DNA of 20,651 bases, from assembly GCA_017503885.1 (NCBI GenBank), contig JAFVSF010000256.1:1-20651 (forward strand), written 5' to 3'. Below, piece by piece: positions 7,229 to 15,014 of the stretch. The position numbers were made by a program, and so were the translations under genes. Position 1 is the stretch's first letter. The number at the start of each line of letters is the position of its first letter. This DNA comes from Clostridia bacterium. GTDB taxonomy: Bacteria > Bacillota > Clostridia > Christensenellales > Borkfalkiaceae. The notes under the pieces were generated by a model. That model was not told the DNA's origin, did not search any database, and saw only the letters and a program-made list of their open reading frames with translations.

Positions 7229-8155
7229 TTATCCTTTAATTCCTCCTACAGACAAATTAACTGTAAGTTTTTTGTTAAATATTGTATAGAAAATTACAAT
7301 TGGAGTTGCTAATAACCAAATACCTGCTAATTTGTTAGGTATTTCAGCCAAATCTGCCTCTTTGCTATACTCAAAATAATACATACCGTAAGCAGCAACA
7401 GGATTAGTTGGCAAATAAACCATAGGAATTTGGAAATCGTTCCAATAGCCTATAAAGTTTAACACGAATACAGCAGATATCGTTCCCATAGCAAGTGGAA
7501 CGATAATTTTAAACATTACCACGAAAGGACTTGCTCCGTCGATTTTAGCAGCCTCCGTATAATCGTAAGGTATCATTTTAAACTGTGCATAGAAAATGAG
7601 GAAATATGTATTTAAGAACGTAGCCCTCATTATCCAAAGACCCAAAAACGTATCAAATATTCCTAACTGCTGTGCAACTCTTATTTCACTAGGCATTGCA
7701 CCAACTATAGGCAATGCCATTGTAACTATAACAAAAGCATATATATAATTAGAAAATTTATACTTAAAACGTGCAACGGCATATCCCATTACGAGAGACG
7801 TGAACGTGGTCGTTATACCACAACCCACAGCATATTTAAGTGAGTTTAAGAATTGTCCTAATATACCGTATTTTACTTTATAAGCTATGCCTTCATATTC
7901 AATTTCAACCTCAATATTAAAATGCCTATATGCAGTTACGTAGTTTTCAAAGGTAAACTTTTTAGGAAAACCCAACTTGTTTGGTTTTACAATTGCCGCA
8001 GTAATATCGCCGTACTTGTATTCTTGAATCGACTTAAAACTTGTCATAAGAGTCCAAAATACTGGAATAAGCATTGAAATAACGTATGCTATCAAAATGA
8101 CGATAGTAACTATTGCAATGGGGTTCAATTTAATTTTCTTTTCTTTTAATTTCAT
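7229..8155 (-). CDS. Carbohydrate ABC transporter permease, MalG-type
   Basis: A 308-residue inner-membrane subunit of a CUT1 importer. It has about six membrane segments starting at residues 13-35, the early MTSFKSIQEY stretch typical of MalG-like permeases, and the cytoplasmic EAA loop EAAKIDGASPFVVMFKIIVP that docks the ATPase. Its ATG overlaps the stop of the preceding permease gene by four bases (ATGA), which implies translational coupling. With the MalF-type partner it forms the channel fed by the binding lipoprotein encoded upstream. The imported sugar cannot be deduced from the permease. Confidence 0.95.
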   Translation of the reverse strand: MKLKEKKIKLNPIAIVTIVILIAYVISMLIPVFWTLMTSFKSIQEYKYGDITAAIVKPNKLGFPKKFTFENYVTAYRHFNIEVEIEYEGIAYKVKYGILGQFLNSLKYAVGCGITTTFTSLVMGYAVARFKYKFSNYIYAFVIVTMALPIVGAMPSEIRVAQQLGIFDTFLGLWIMRATFLNTYFLIFYAQFKMIPYDYTEAAKIDGASPFVVMFKIIVPLAMGTISAVFVLNFIGYWNDFQIPMVYLPTNPVAAYGMYYFEYSKEADLAEIPNKLAGIWLLATPIVIFYTIFNKKLTVNLSVGGIKG

Positions 8156-9072
8156 TGATCTCCTCCCCCACTTAATAATTTCTTAGTAAGCATTGTCAAC
8201 GGAAATGCAACGAAGGTGCATATAATACCTACCGCACTAGCATAGTTATACATTGTCATTTTATATTCAGCATTTGCAACTAAATCGTACAAATAATAAC
8301 CTATCGTTCTATATCGAGGCTCTAATCCTTGACCAAAGAAAGCGTATAGATTTGCTTGATTTGTGAAGATTGTGGCTACGTTTGCTATCATAAAGGTCGC
8401 AACAGTAGGCAAAATAATCGGTATTACTATAGAGAAAAATTCTCTCGTAGAGGTTACACCGTCAACCTTTCCCGCCTCTAAAATTTCAGGCGAAATTTGC
8501 CCCATAGCTCCTGTGTAAATAAGAATTTGCGCACCAAAGCAAACCCAAACGTTATAAAATATAACGGTTGGCATAATAAGGTCTTTATTCTGAAGAAATG
8601 GAGTTATTATTTTACCCGATTGTTGAAAAACGACCTCGGGAATCGCCTTGTTTACGAAAATTTTATAAACTAATACTAATAAAATTGATGGCAATACAGA
8701 TGGTAAAAACAATATAAACTTAAACGTTTTTGCCAAAAGCCACTTTTTAAAAATATAATATGAGAAAAGAATTGACAAAAACGTTCCTACTATAGCTGTA
8801 AAAAACCACACGATAAGGGAGTTCTTTAAAGCGAGTATTATATCTGTACTTTGTGTTAAATTAAACCAAAATTTAGAAAAGTTTACCCCAAGATCACTTT
8901 TATCAAAATAAAAGCCTTTAACTGTATTATATTTTTGGAAAGCCATTAAAACACTGTTGAAATTTACGTAAAAATAAAATATCAACACCTGTAAAAGAGG
9001 CAAGGCGATAATCGATATATAAAATATTAATTCACCTATATCGCCCCTACTCTTTTTCTTGTTCATTTCCAT
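8152..9072 (-). CDS. Carbohydrate ABC transporter permease, MalF-type
   Basis: A 306-residue membrane protein with about six hydrophobic segments and the EAA loop EAGKVDGVTSTREFFSIVIP, the docking site for the transport ATPase. The loop has EAG rather than the usual EAA, a common variant. It is the first permease of the operon, 18 nt after the binding-protein gene, with an AGAGGT box ahead of ATG at 9072; a second in-frame ATG lies two codons later. Membership in the CUT1 oligosaccharide group is inferred from gene order (binding protein, MalF type, MalG type). Confidence 0.95.
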   Translation of the reverse strand: MEMNKKKSRGDIGELIFYISIIALPLLQVLIFYFYVNFNSVLMAFQKYNTVKGFYFDKSDLGVNFSKFWFNLTQSTDIILALKNSLIVWFFTAIVGTFLSILFSYYIFKKWLLAKTFKFILFLPSVLPSILLVLVYKIFVNKAIPEVVFQQSGKIITPFLQNKDLIMPTVIFYNVWVCFGAQILIYTGAMGQISPEILEAGKVDGVTSTREFFSIVIPIILPTVATFMIANVATIFTNQANLYAFFGQGLEPRYRTIGYYLYDLVANAEYKMTMYNYASAVGIICTFVAFPLTMLTKKLLSGGGDQ

Positions 9073-9090
9073 AAGGATTTACCTCTTGTT

Positions 9091-10782
9091 TTATCTTTCT
9101 AAAGTAGGCCAAACATCGTTTTGGAAGGTATATAAACCGTTAAAATATTGGATAGCTGTAGCTGTATTATCTCTAAAAGCGTTGAACGGATTATTAAAGT
9201 TTGAGTTATTAATCTTTGCAGTTAAATACCACATTTGTTCAGTAAACGCAGATGGATTGTCAAGGACTAAATCTACGGTTGAATATGGATATATAACCGT
9301 TGCTTGGGCTCTCATATCAATTAACGTCTTACCAAAGTGGGTTGCTTTTGCCCTGTCTTCTGCGGTAACAGTGTAATTTAACGATCTTGTAATAGAGGTC
9401 TTTGCACTAAAATGTGACATTTCTACATCAGTATGAATAAAACGCATAAATTCTTTTGCAAGATCCATGTTTTTACATTGTTTATTTATAAAACAGAACG
9501 AAGAGTTTGCTGAAAGCATTGTTTGATTGCCAGCTCTGTCAACATTTTGCTTAGGAATTGGCAAAAACCCAAAGCGTCTGCTTGCTTTTGTATCTCCCCT
9601 AAACTCTAAGTCCGTGAAGACTTTAGTTGCTTCGTTTTCCCACCATACACCGTCTGCGAGCATTGCATAACGCCTTGCAGTATACTTACTCATAATAAAT
9701 TCACTTTGCGCTTCAGTAAAGTCGAAAGCATTCCAGTTTCCACCTATATATTTTGTAGAACCGAATAATTTTTCTTGCATCATTAATGCATAGTAGTTAC
9801 CCGCTTGTTTCTTAAGAAGATATGCGTTTTCCGGAGTAATATCTTCAGTAAACGTTGTAACGTTACCGCTATCATCCACGTTAATAAGTTCAACGTCGTT
9901 TCCGGTTAAAGTATAATTCAATTTGAAAGCCTCGCCTTCGTAGTCTGCAATAAACGAACGGAAAGCCTTACTTACGTAGTCGTTGTAGTTACCAGAGTAA
10001 CAGAATGGAACGTTGTTTATAGAAATAATATCAATTAATTCTATAAACTGTTCGTATGTTTTTGGAAGACCATCGTCATAATTGCCTGCTATACCATCTG
10101 GGCCTGTTGACTTACGATCATCAAAGGACTTTTGGGTTTCGCCTGGAGTTTTCTTTATAGTGTCTCCATCTTCATCAAAATAATAACCCTCCTGTTCAAA
10201 TAAGTCTACGTCGTAGATAAAGCCGTAGAAACCGTCGTAGAAAGGTAACATATAATATCTACCGTCTTTTTCAGTGAAATAGGATTTAAAAGACGGATCC
10301 AATTTGCTTTCTATACTAACAGGTTGTCCTTGAGCATCTACTTCTTGTCCATACGTGGTAAAAGTGCCATCTACTACGTCAGTAATATCTGCAACCTTGC
10401 CGTCGTTTACAAATCTGTAATACTCTATTCCTTCAGTAAAATATACGTCTTTGTTAAGAGTCTTTTCAGCAAGCACTGTACCACCGTAGTTGTCTTTATC
10501 GTATGCAACGTCTACGATTACACCCTTTTTACCTGATTCAAAAACAGTTTCTGTATGGAGTTCTTCAAAACGAAGAGCTGCTTCTTGCAACCATTCGTGA
10601 CCTACCCCACCATCGAACGTAGCAACTGTAAGAATTGATTTTGTGTCATCTACAACAGGAGCACTCTCAACTACTGCGCCAAGTCCACCCGGTTTACGTG
10701 TACCACAGCTGCTTAACACCCCGACCGAGGTTACACCCATTAAAGAAGCAAGGGCAAAAGCCACAATTTTGTTTCTTTTCAT
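9091..10782 (-). CDS. Extracellular solute-binding lipoprotein, family 1
   Basis: A 563-residue binding protein of a CUT1 importer. The N terminus is a lipoprotein signal with lipobox LSSC, lipidated at Cys26. The mature part has the family-1 layout: an N-lobe beginning SILTVATFDGGVGHEWLQ, a hinge region, and the late motif GFLPIPKQN plus FINKQCKN-type strands near 410-455. At 563 residues it is longer than maltose-binding-type proteins (about 400), like the long LipO/YtcQ-type members of Clostridia and Bacilli. These bind oligosaccharides at the outer face of the membrane and hand them to the two permeases encoded next. It heads the transporter operon. The ligand is unknown. Confidence 0.93.
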   Translation of the reverse strand: MKRNKIVAFALASLMGVTSVGVLSSCGTRKPGGLGAVVESAPVVDDTKSILTVATFDGGVGHEWLQEAALRFEELHTETVFESGKKGVIVDVAYDKDNYGGTVLAEKTLNKDVYFTEGIEYYRFVNDGKVADITDVVDGTFTTYGQEVDAQGQPVSIESKLDPSFKSYFTEKDGRYYMLPFYDGFYGFIYDVDLFEQEGYYFDEDGDTIKKTPGETQKSFDDRKSTGPDGIAGNYDDGLPKTYEQFIELIDIISINNVPFCYSGNYNDYVSKAFRSFIADYEGEAFKLNYTLTGNDVELINVDDSGNVTTFTEDITPENAYLLKKQAGNYYALMMQEKLFGSTKYIGGNWNAFDFTEAQSEFIMSKYTARRYAMLADGVWWENEATKVFTDLEFRGDTKASRRFGFLPIPKQNVDRAGNQTMLSANSSFCFINKQCKNMDLAKEFMRFIHTDVEMSHFSAKTSITRSLNYTVTAEDRAKATHFGKTLIDMRAQATVIYPYSTVDLVLDNPSAFTEQMWYLTAKINNSNFNNPFNAFRDNTATAIQYFNGLYTFQNDVWPTLER

Positions 10783-10809
10783 TTTTAATACCTATCCTTA
10801 TATAAATTT

Positions 10810-10826
10810 CATAGCCCCAGGCTATG
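10810..10826 (-). promoter_or_regulatory. Small hairpin in the 5' region of the binding-protein gene
   Basis: CATAGCC and GGCTATG form a 7-bp stem with a 3-nt loop, 28 nt upstream of the binding-protein start. It may be an operator palindrome or an mRNA structure. I found no convincing promoter between it and the preceding gene. Confidence 0.35.
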
Positions 10827-10866
10827 TTAGCTTTCGTGTTTTAAAATTTTATCTTTGTAAACTCTT

Positions 10867-10895
10867 TTGATAGCGGAGGCTTGCTCCGCTATCAA
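10867..10895 (-). terminator. Strong hairpin between the protein A gene and the transporter operon
   Basis: TTGATAGCGGAG (10867-10878) pairs perfectly with CTCCGCTATCAA (10884-10895) around a 5-nt loop. On the minus strand it lies about 40 nt after the stop of protein A and about 85 nt before the binding-protein start. The minus-strand tail is AAAAGAGTTTAC, not a T-run, so efficient termination is doubtful. It could be a processing or stabilising element separating expression levels, or a partial terminator. The plus-strand side is more T-rich. Confidence 0.5.
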
Positions 10896-10934
10896 TTTGT
10901 TGTTTATCGTTAAATACTTAAAATTTATAACTAA

Positions 10935-13900
10935 TTAATCTTCTCTTTTTTTACGAGCAATAGTTACTACTGCAACCGCTAAAGCAGAAGTTAAGCAAGC
11001 CATTACTCCACTTACTGAAGCCCCACATCCACCTTCATTTGGAACTGGATCTGGAGTAGGAGCTGAAGTCTCACTTTCTACAGGAGGAACTTTCGTTTCT
11101 ACGCCATCTACGTTTGTCTTAAATTCAGCAACAATCGTTGCAATTTCTTCTTTTGTTTGAGCGTTGTTAATTGCTTCTATCGCCTCTGCAACAAACGTGC
11201 TAAGAGTTACCTCAGCTTCGTCTGTGTAGTTAGAATGATCAAGTGCAGAATAATAATCTCTAATTTCTGCTTTTGCACTTTCTTGAGCTTGAGCAAAGTC
11301 GTACGCATCGAATTCGCTCTTAATTAAAACTTCGTCTAACGCCAACTTGGTGTTTGCAACGATAGCGTTTATGGCATCCTCGTTACCATTATTAGCGTCA
11401 ATTTCTGTGCCTGCACTAGCGATAATTGCTAAAATTTCATTCCATTGATCTGCATAATAATCGCTTTCGCTCTTATAAGCGTTAAGCTCTGCCTTTGCAG
11501 ATGCTACAAATGCATCGTCTGCCTCTGCTACGTCTCTAAGTTTTACTCCGTCAAGAGCCTCTTTAGTGTCAGCTATGATTACTTCTATTTCTTCTGGAAT
11601 ACCAATAGCCTTATCAAGCTTAGCACCTGCCTCTGTTAAAATAGCTTGAATTTCAGCCCATTCTTTATCTCTGTAATCTGCTTGATTCTTGTATGCTGAA
11701 AGTTCTGCTTTTGCTTCTGCAACTACTTGCTCTTCAGCTGACATTATAGCATCTGTTTTAACGAGATCTATTTTTGCTTTTGCCTCTGCTAAATTTACTC
11801 TAATATCAGTTACTGAAGTAGCAGCGTCAATTTTAGCGCAATATTCATTTATTAAATTAGTTATACTGTTCCACTCGTTTGTTCTATAATCTTCTAACTT
11901 CTTATAGTCAGCGAGTTCAGCTTTAGCCTCTACTCTTAATTGTTCAATAGCAGCATCAGCTTCTGCGCTAGTTAAAACACTGTCTAAGTCTGCCTTCGTT
12001 AAATCAACGATTGCTTGTATTTCATTCTCAGTAAATACATCCTTTATATTAGCCTTTGCAGTTTTAACGGCTAACCTCATATAATCCCACTCGGTTGCAT
12101 AATAATCAGCTTCGTTAAAGGATGCTAAATATTCATCTAATTCAGCACTAGCATTATCTTTTACAATGTCAATTACGTTTACCCAAGTTGTTCCATTGTA
12201 CATGAATGAACTTTCAGTAATAACGTATGCTACGGCCTCTTCAGCACATAAGTACGTACCACCTATTGTAAGAACGTCATTTTCTGAAATAACAGTGTGT
12301 AAACCAATATAAAAAGATCCGGGAGATTTAATATCATCTGTTGCTAAAGTTTCACCGTTTAAGGTTAAGCCGTTACCACTTCCTTCAAGGAATTTAAGTC
12401 TCCATTCCCAGCTACTAACGGCAAAATCTTGACCGTCTGCTCTTACAAGATACAAATCGTTATCTTCTGCAACGCCTAAATGACTAAAGATCACTGCGCC
12501 GATTTCATGATATACGTATTCTATAACCTTAGTAGTTTCCCAAGCTGTTCCGTTCCATCTAAATTCACTTTCATCAATAACGTACTTAACTGCAAGATTT
12601 GCATTGTAGAAAGTACCACCAATGGAAAGTATACTGTTCTCGCTTGCAGGAGTAGGCGTCAAGGTAACGTATAACTTATTGCCAACTGACTTAACGTTGT
12701 TAGTCATATCAATAGGCTCGCCATCTACTTTAATACCATCACCCGAGAATAGCATAAATGCATCATCCCAACTATTTACAGGTAATTCTAAGCCTTCAGT
12801 AAAGCAAAGATATACTCCTGTATCGCTACCTTCAACGCTTACTACTGCACCTACTTCATACTCTTCATATTCAACGTCTTCAGGAGGCTTAGGTGGGTCG
12901 ATTATAATTTCGCCTGCCTTCCAACCTGTACCGGTCCAAGTAAACAAGCTTTCTTCTATATGATATCTTACACCTAACGTTTCACAGAAGAACGTTCCAC
13001 TTATTGTAATAACATCACCAGCATTTAATGCATCAAATTTAAAGTAGAAACCATCAGGAGTACTCTTACACTCAAGTAACGTAGCTGCCTCGCCGTTTAC
13101 CTTAAAGTTTTCTGCACTGTCTACGGTAAACATGTAGTCCCAATTTTCTATAGGAAGACCACTTGCGTCTGATTTCATTAAATATAAAACGTCGTTTAAG
13201 GTACTTGCTCCACCTACGTTACTGTTACCGTGAAGAATAAGTGTCCCAATATCGTATGATTGAACGTATGCATTCCAGTTTTCGCCGTCAAATTCGAGAG
13301 TACATTCTTCAAATATAAGCTTAATTGCCGTTGTTTCGTTATAGAAAGTTCCGTCAAGCACCAATACGTCGCCTGCCTCTGCTGAAACGCTAAGGACAAG
13401 ATATAAATCACCAGGCATCTTAACTTCGCTTATAGCAACTTCTTCACCGTTAATTGTTACGCCGTAACCACTACCTTCTTCTAAGGTATATAGATTGTCC
13501 CAATCGCCTTTTTCTTTTGGAAGTTCATCTCCACCAAGTGAATATATATATAAGGTTTTTGCGTCACTAGAATTGTTATCTACACCGATTTTAGTTATCG
13601 TATAAACGGTATATTCAACCTCTACAGGAGGCTCTGGATCAGGATCAGGCTCTGGATCAGGATCAGGCTCTGGATCAGGAGTTTCAGTTCCTTCTGCCAC
13701 CCATGTAGTTCCGTTCCAAGTAAGTTCACAGTTGTCAAATACGAGTTTAATAGCAGTTGTACTGTTTGCAAATGCTCCGTTAAATACTAATACGTCGCCT
13801 ACTTGAGCTTCAAAGCCAAGTACTACGTATAAGTCGCCAGGCATTTTAACCTCTTGTATGCTAACTGGCTCTCCGTTTAAAGTGGTTTCGCCTTCTACTA

Positions 13901-14903
13901 AAGCATATTTATTATCCCAATCGCCTTTTTCTTTTGGAAGAAGGTCACCACCTGTAGAATACAAGTAGACGGTTGTTGCATTGCCACTAGACATACCTAA
14001 CTTGGTTATGGTGTAAACATCATATTCTACGTATTTATCCCAACCAGTTTCGCCTGTCCACACGAATGAGCTTTCTTCTATAACGTATTTAATGCCTTCG
14101 GCTTCACATACGAAATTACCACTAACAGTAATATACTCGCCAACTGCTAAATCTCTGCCAAAACTAATCCATAAACCGTCTCCCGTGCTCTTCATTTCAA
14201 AATTAGCATTTTCGCCGTTTATCTTAAAGTTTTCTGCATTTTCTGCAACGAACGCTACGGCCCAAGTTTGAACAGGAAGTGCTTCGCCGTCTACTCTTTC
14301 AAGGTAGATCGCACTGTGTTGACTACCTGCTCCACCCCAAGGCTTACTGTTTACGTGGAGTTGAAGCGCACCAATTTCACTCGTTGTATATCCATCTGGT
14401 TCAGGTTCTGGTTCAGGCTCTGGCTCAGGAGTTTCAGTTGCGTTTGTAATCCATGCTGAACCGTCCCACGTTAATTCACAATTAACAAATACAAACACAC
14501 AGTTTGCATTTTCACAAACAAAAGTTCCGTCAATTACGAAAACGTCACCCTCTTCAGCGATTGCATCGATCTCAAGGTATAAATTTTGATAAAAGATCAT
14601 ATCAATCACATCAACGCTTTCGCCATTTAAGGTAATGCCGGTACCACTACCCTCTTCAAAAGCACAGTAGTTGTCCCAATTCTCTTCTATCTCTGGAAAA
14701 GCGTCACCTTCTACAGAAACAAATTCAAGAATTGACTCATCACTATACTCAGCTAATACTTCAAGCCTTGTTATAGTGTAAGTGTTAGACGTAGCGTTTG
14801 CTTTTAATCTTGTATTGTTTGCAAAAAACCCTACGCCAAGACAAGCAAAAGCACATGCTAACGCCACAAATATAGACGCCATTTTTGTTTTAAACTTTCT
14901 CAT
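10935..14903 (-). CDS. Giant surface protein A: seven repeat modules, helical repeats, GGCG C-terminal signal
   Basis: This 1322-residue exported protein starts at ATG 14903 behind AAAGGAG. A Sec signal ends near ANA at residues 35-37. Seven copies of a module of about 105-125 residues follow (about 41-153, 172-296, 297-402, 433-546, 550-662, 682-790, 797-908). Their shared features are W-D near the start, an NGE turn, KSPGDLY-like and GDVLTIxGTF strands, and an E-S-x-F-x-W-NGTAW ending. Pro-Glu/Asp linkers (156-170, 409-427) separate some copies. Five three-helix-like repeats follow (915-1272), then a Pro-rich spacer and GGCG at 1291-1294, a hydrophobic helix and RKKRED. There is no LPXTG motif and no enzyme domain. 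It is transcribed divergently from the AraC gene and is probably controlled by it. I expect a glycan-binding or scaffolding display protein; the function is not known. Confidence 0.85.
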   Translation of the reverse strand: MRKFKTKMASIFVALACAFACLGVGFFANNTRLKANATSNTYTITRLEVLAEYSDESILEFVSVEGDAFPEIEENWDNYCAFEEGSGTGITLNGESVDVIDMIFYQNLYLEIDAIAEEGDVFVIDGTFVCENANCVFVFVNCELTWDGSAWITNATETPEPEPEPEPEPDGYTTSEIGALQLHVNSKPWGGAGSQHSAIYLERVDGEALPVQTWAVAFVAENAENFKINGENANFEMKSTGDGLWISFGRDLAVGEYITVSGNFVCEAEGIKYVIEESSFVWTGETGWDKYVEYDVYTITKLGMSSGNATTVYLYSTGGDLLPKEKGDWDNKYALVEGETTLNGEPVSIQEVKMPGDLYVVLGFEAQVGDVLVFNGAFANSTTAIKLVFDNCELTWNGTTWVAEGTETPDPEPDPDPEPDPDPEPPVEVEYTVYTITKIGVDNNSSDAKTLYIYSLGGDELPKEKGDWDNLYTLEEGSGYGVTINGEEVAISEVKMPGDLYLVLSVSAEAGDVLVLDGTFYNETTAIKLIFEECTLEFDGENWNAYVQSYDIGTLILHGNSNVGGASTLNDVLYLMKSDASGLPIENWDYMFTVDSAENFKVNGEAATLLECKSTPDGFYFKFDALNAGDVITISGTFFCETLGVRYHIEESLFTWTGTGWKAGEIIIDPPKPPEDVEYEEYEVGAVVSVEGSDTGVYLCFTEGLELPVNSWDDAFMLFSGDGIKVDGEPIDMTNNVKSVGNKLYVTLTPTPASENSILSIGGTFYNANLAVKYVIDESEFRWNGTAWETTKVIEYVYHEIGAVIFSHLGVAEDNDLYLVRADGQDFAVSSWEWRLKFLEGSGNGLTLNGETLATDDIKSPGSFYIGLHTVISENDVLTIGGTYLCAEEAVAYVITESSFMYNGTTWVNVIDIVKDNASAELDEYLASFNEADYYATEWDYMRLAVKTAKANIKDVFTENEIQAIVDLTKADLDSVLTSAEADAAIEQLRVEAKAELADYKKLEDYRTNEWNSITNLINEYCAKIDAATSVTDIRVNLAEAKAKIDLVKTDAIMSAEEQVVAEAKAELSAYKNQADYRDKEWAEIQAILTEAGAKLDKAIGIPEEIEVIIADTKEALDGVKLRDVAEADDAFVASAKAELNAYKSESDYYADQWNEILAIIASAGTEIDANNGNEDAINAIVANTKLALDEVLIKSEFDAYDFAQAQESAKAEIRDYYSALDHSNYTDEAEVTLSTFVAEAIEAINNAQTKEEIATIVAEFKTNVDGVETKVPPVESETSAPTPDPVPNEGGCGASVSGVMACLTSALAVAVVTIARKKRED
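10938..11033 (-). other. C-terminal GGCG / membrane helix / basic tail sorting signal of protein A
   Basis: The last 32 residues are GGCG, then about 22 mostly apolar residues (ASVSGVMACLTSALAVAVVT), then the basic tail ARKKRED. This three-part plan matches C-terminal sorting signals, but the LPXTG motif of sortase substrates is absent. A Gly-Gly-Cys-Gly head recalls GlyGly-CTERM (rhombosortase) and MYXO-CTERM signals, which are processed by intramembrane proteases. That assignment is inference by analogy. Confidence 0.6.
11088..12161 (-). repeat. Five helical repeats in protein A
   Basis: Five units of about 70 residues (protein residues about 915-985, 986-1056, 1057-1127, 1128-1200, 1201-1272) share the pattern A-x-AEL-x-x-YK-x-x-x-DY-x-x-EW-x-x-I, a central ID-A segment, and A-x-TK-x-x-LD-x-V. 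They are Ala/Glu/Lys-rich, as expected of three-helix bundles such as FIVAR-type repeats. The last copy is the most diverged. The likely role is a rigid stalk lifting the modules through the cell wall. Confidence 0.65.
12574..12710. repeat. 137-bp block nearly identical to 19462-19598 (copy 1)
   Basis: Aligned by eye, this block in module 6 of protein A matches 19462-19598 in protein B with one difference in 137 positions (G here, A there, giving Pro versus Ser in the protein). Flanking sequence drops to ordinary similarity. This implies a recent duplication or gene conversion. Confidence 0.9.
13630..13679. repeat. 18-bp tandem repeat encoding a Pro-Glu/Asp linker
   Basis: The unit GGCTCTGGATCAGGATCA recurs nearly three times in a row and encodes the acidic Pro linker between modules 3 and 4 of protein A. 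Such repeats can change length by slippage while staying in frame. Confidence 0.75.
14395..14430. repeat. Short imperfect repeat encoding the PEPEPEPEPD linker
   Basis: Six-base units of the GGTTCT / GGCTCA kind repeat about six times and encode the Pro-Glu linker between modules 1 and 2 of protein A. It is a spacer, potentially variable in length. Confidence 0.65.
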
Positions 14904-14929
14904 CTTTTTTCTCCTTTATTTTTTGAGCC

Positions 14930-14957
14930 GTTATAGCCCTTATTTACAACTTTGCAA
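14930..14957 (-). promoter_or_regulatory. Candidate promoter for protein A
   Basis: On the minus strand TTGCAA (14957-14952) and TATAAC (14935-14930) are spaced by 16 nt, 27 nt upstream of the protein A start codon. The -10 box is five of six consensus bases, the -35 box four of six. The short distance leaves a leader of about 20 nt holding the AAAGGAG site. Confidence 0.45.
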
Positions 14958-14964
14958 TAATTTT

Positions 14965-14975
14965 GCCAATTTGGC
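14965..14975. promoter_or_regulatory. 11-bp palindrome between the divergent promoters
   Basis: GCCAATTTGGC is a perfect inverted repeat around a central base. It lies 8 bp upstream of the -35 box of the protein A promoter and between that promoter and the one for the AraC gene. Its position suits a regulator or catabolite-control site, but AraC proteins often use direct repeats, so the binding factor is open. Confidence 0.35.
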
Positions 14976-15014
14976 TTTCTTTATCCTTTTTCTCCTCATT
15001 TTTTTGGTTTTCTC

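Larger units (their letters stand above)
12180..14783 (-). repeat. Seven tandem modules of unknown family in protein A
   Basis: Each copy opens with a short strand such as YTITKLG or YEIGAV and then a Y-L-x-x-x-x-DG segment. It continues through W-D and NGE turns to GDVLTIxGTF, and closes with E-S-x-F-x-W-NGTAW. Copies 3 and 4 are a close pair (shared KEKGDWDN, VKMPGDLY). The pattern suggests a beta-sandwich. I cannot assign it to a named domain family. Confidence 0.7.

Noticed and set aside
9059..9376. Plus-strand frame of 105 codons opposite the binding-protein gene
   Set aside because: It is a shadow of a clear solute-binding protein on the other strand, without a domain or initiation signal.
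10935..11100. LPXTG sortase signal at the end of protein A
   Set aside because: No LPXTG or close variant precedes the membrane helix; the head of the signal is GGCG.
12622..12963. Plus-strand frame of 113 codons opposite protein A
   Set aside because: It is antisense to a well-supported repeat protein, lacks a ribosome binding site and has low-complexity Ser/Pro composition.
13214..13411. Minus-strand frame inside the protein A gene
   Set aside because: It is an alternative frame of repetitive coding sequence; the main frame continues uninterrupted, so there is no frameshift.
11088..14783. CRISPR-like array from the regular repeats
   Set aside because: The periodicity is that of protein domains of 70 residues or more, in frame and diverged, without short identical repeats and unique spacers.
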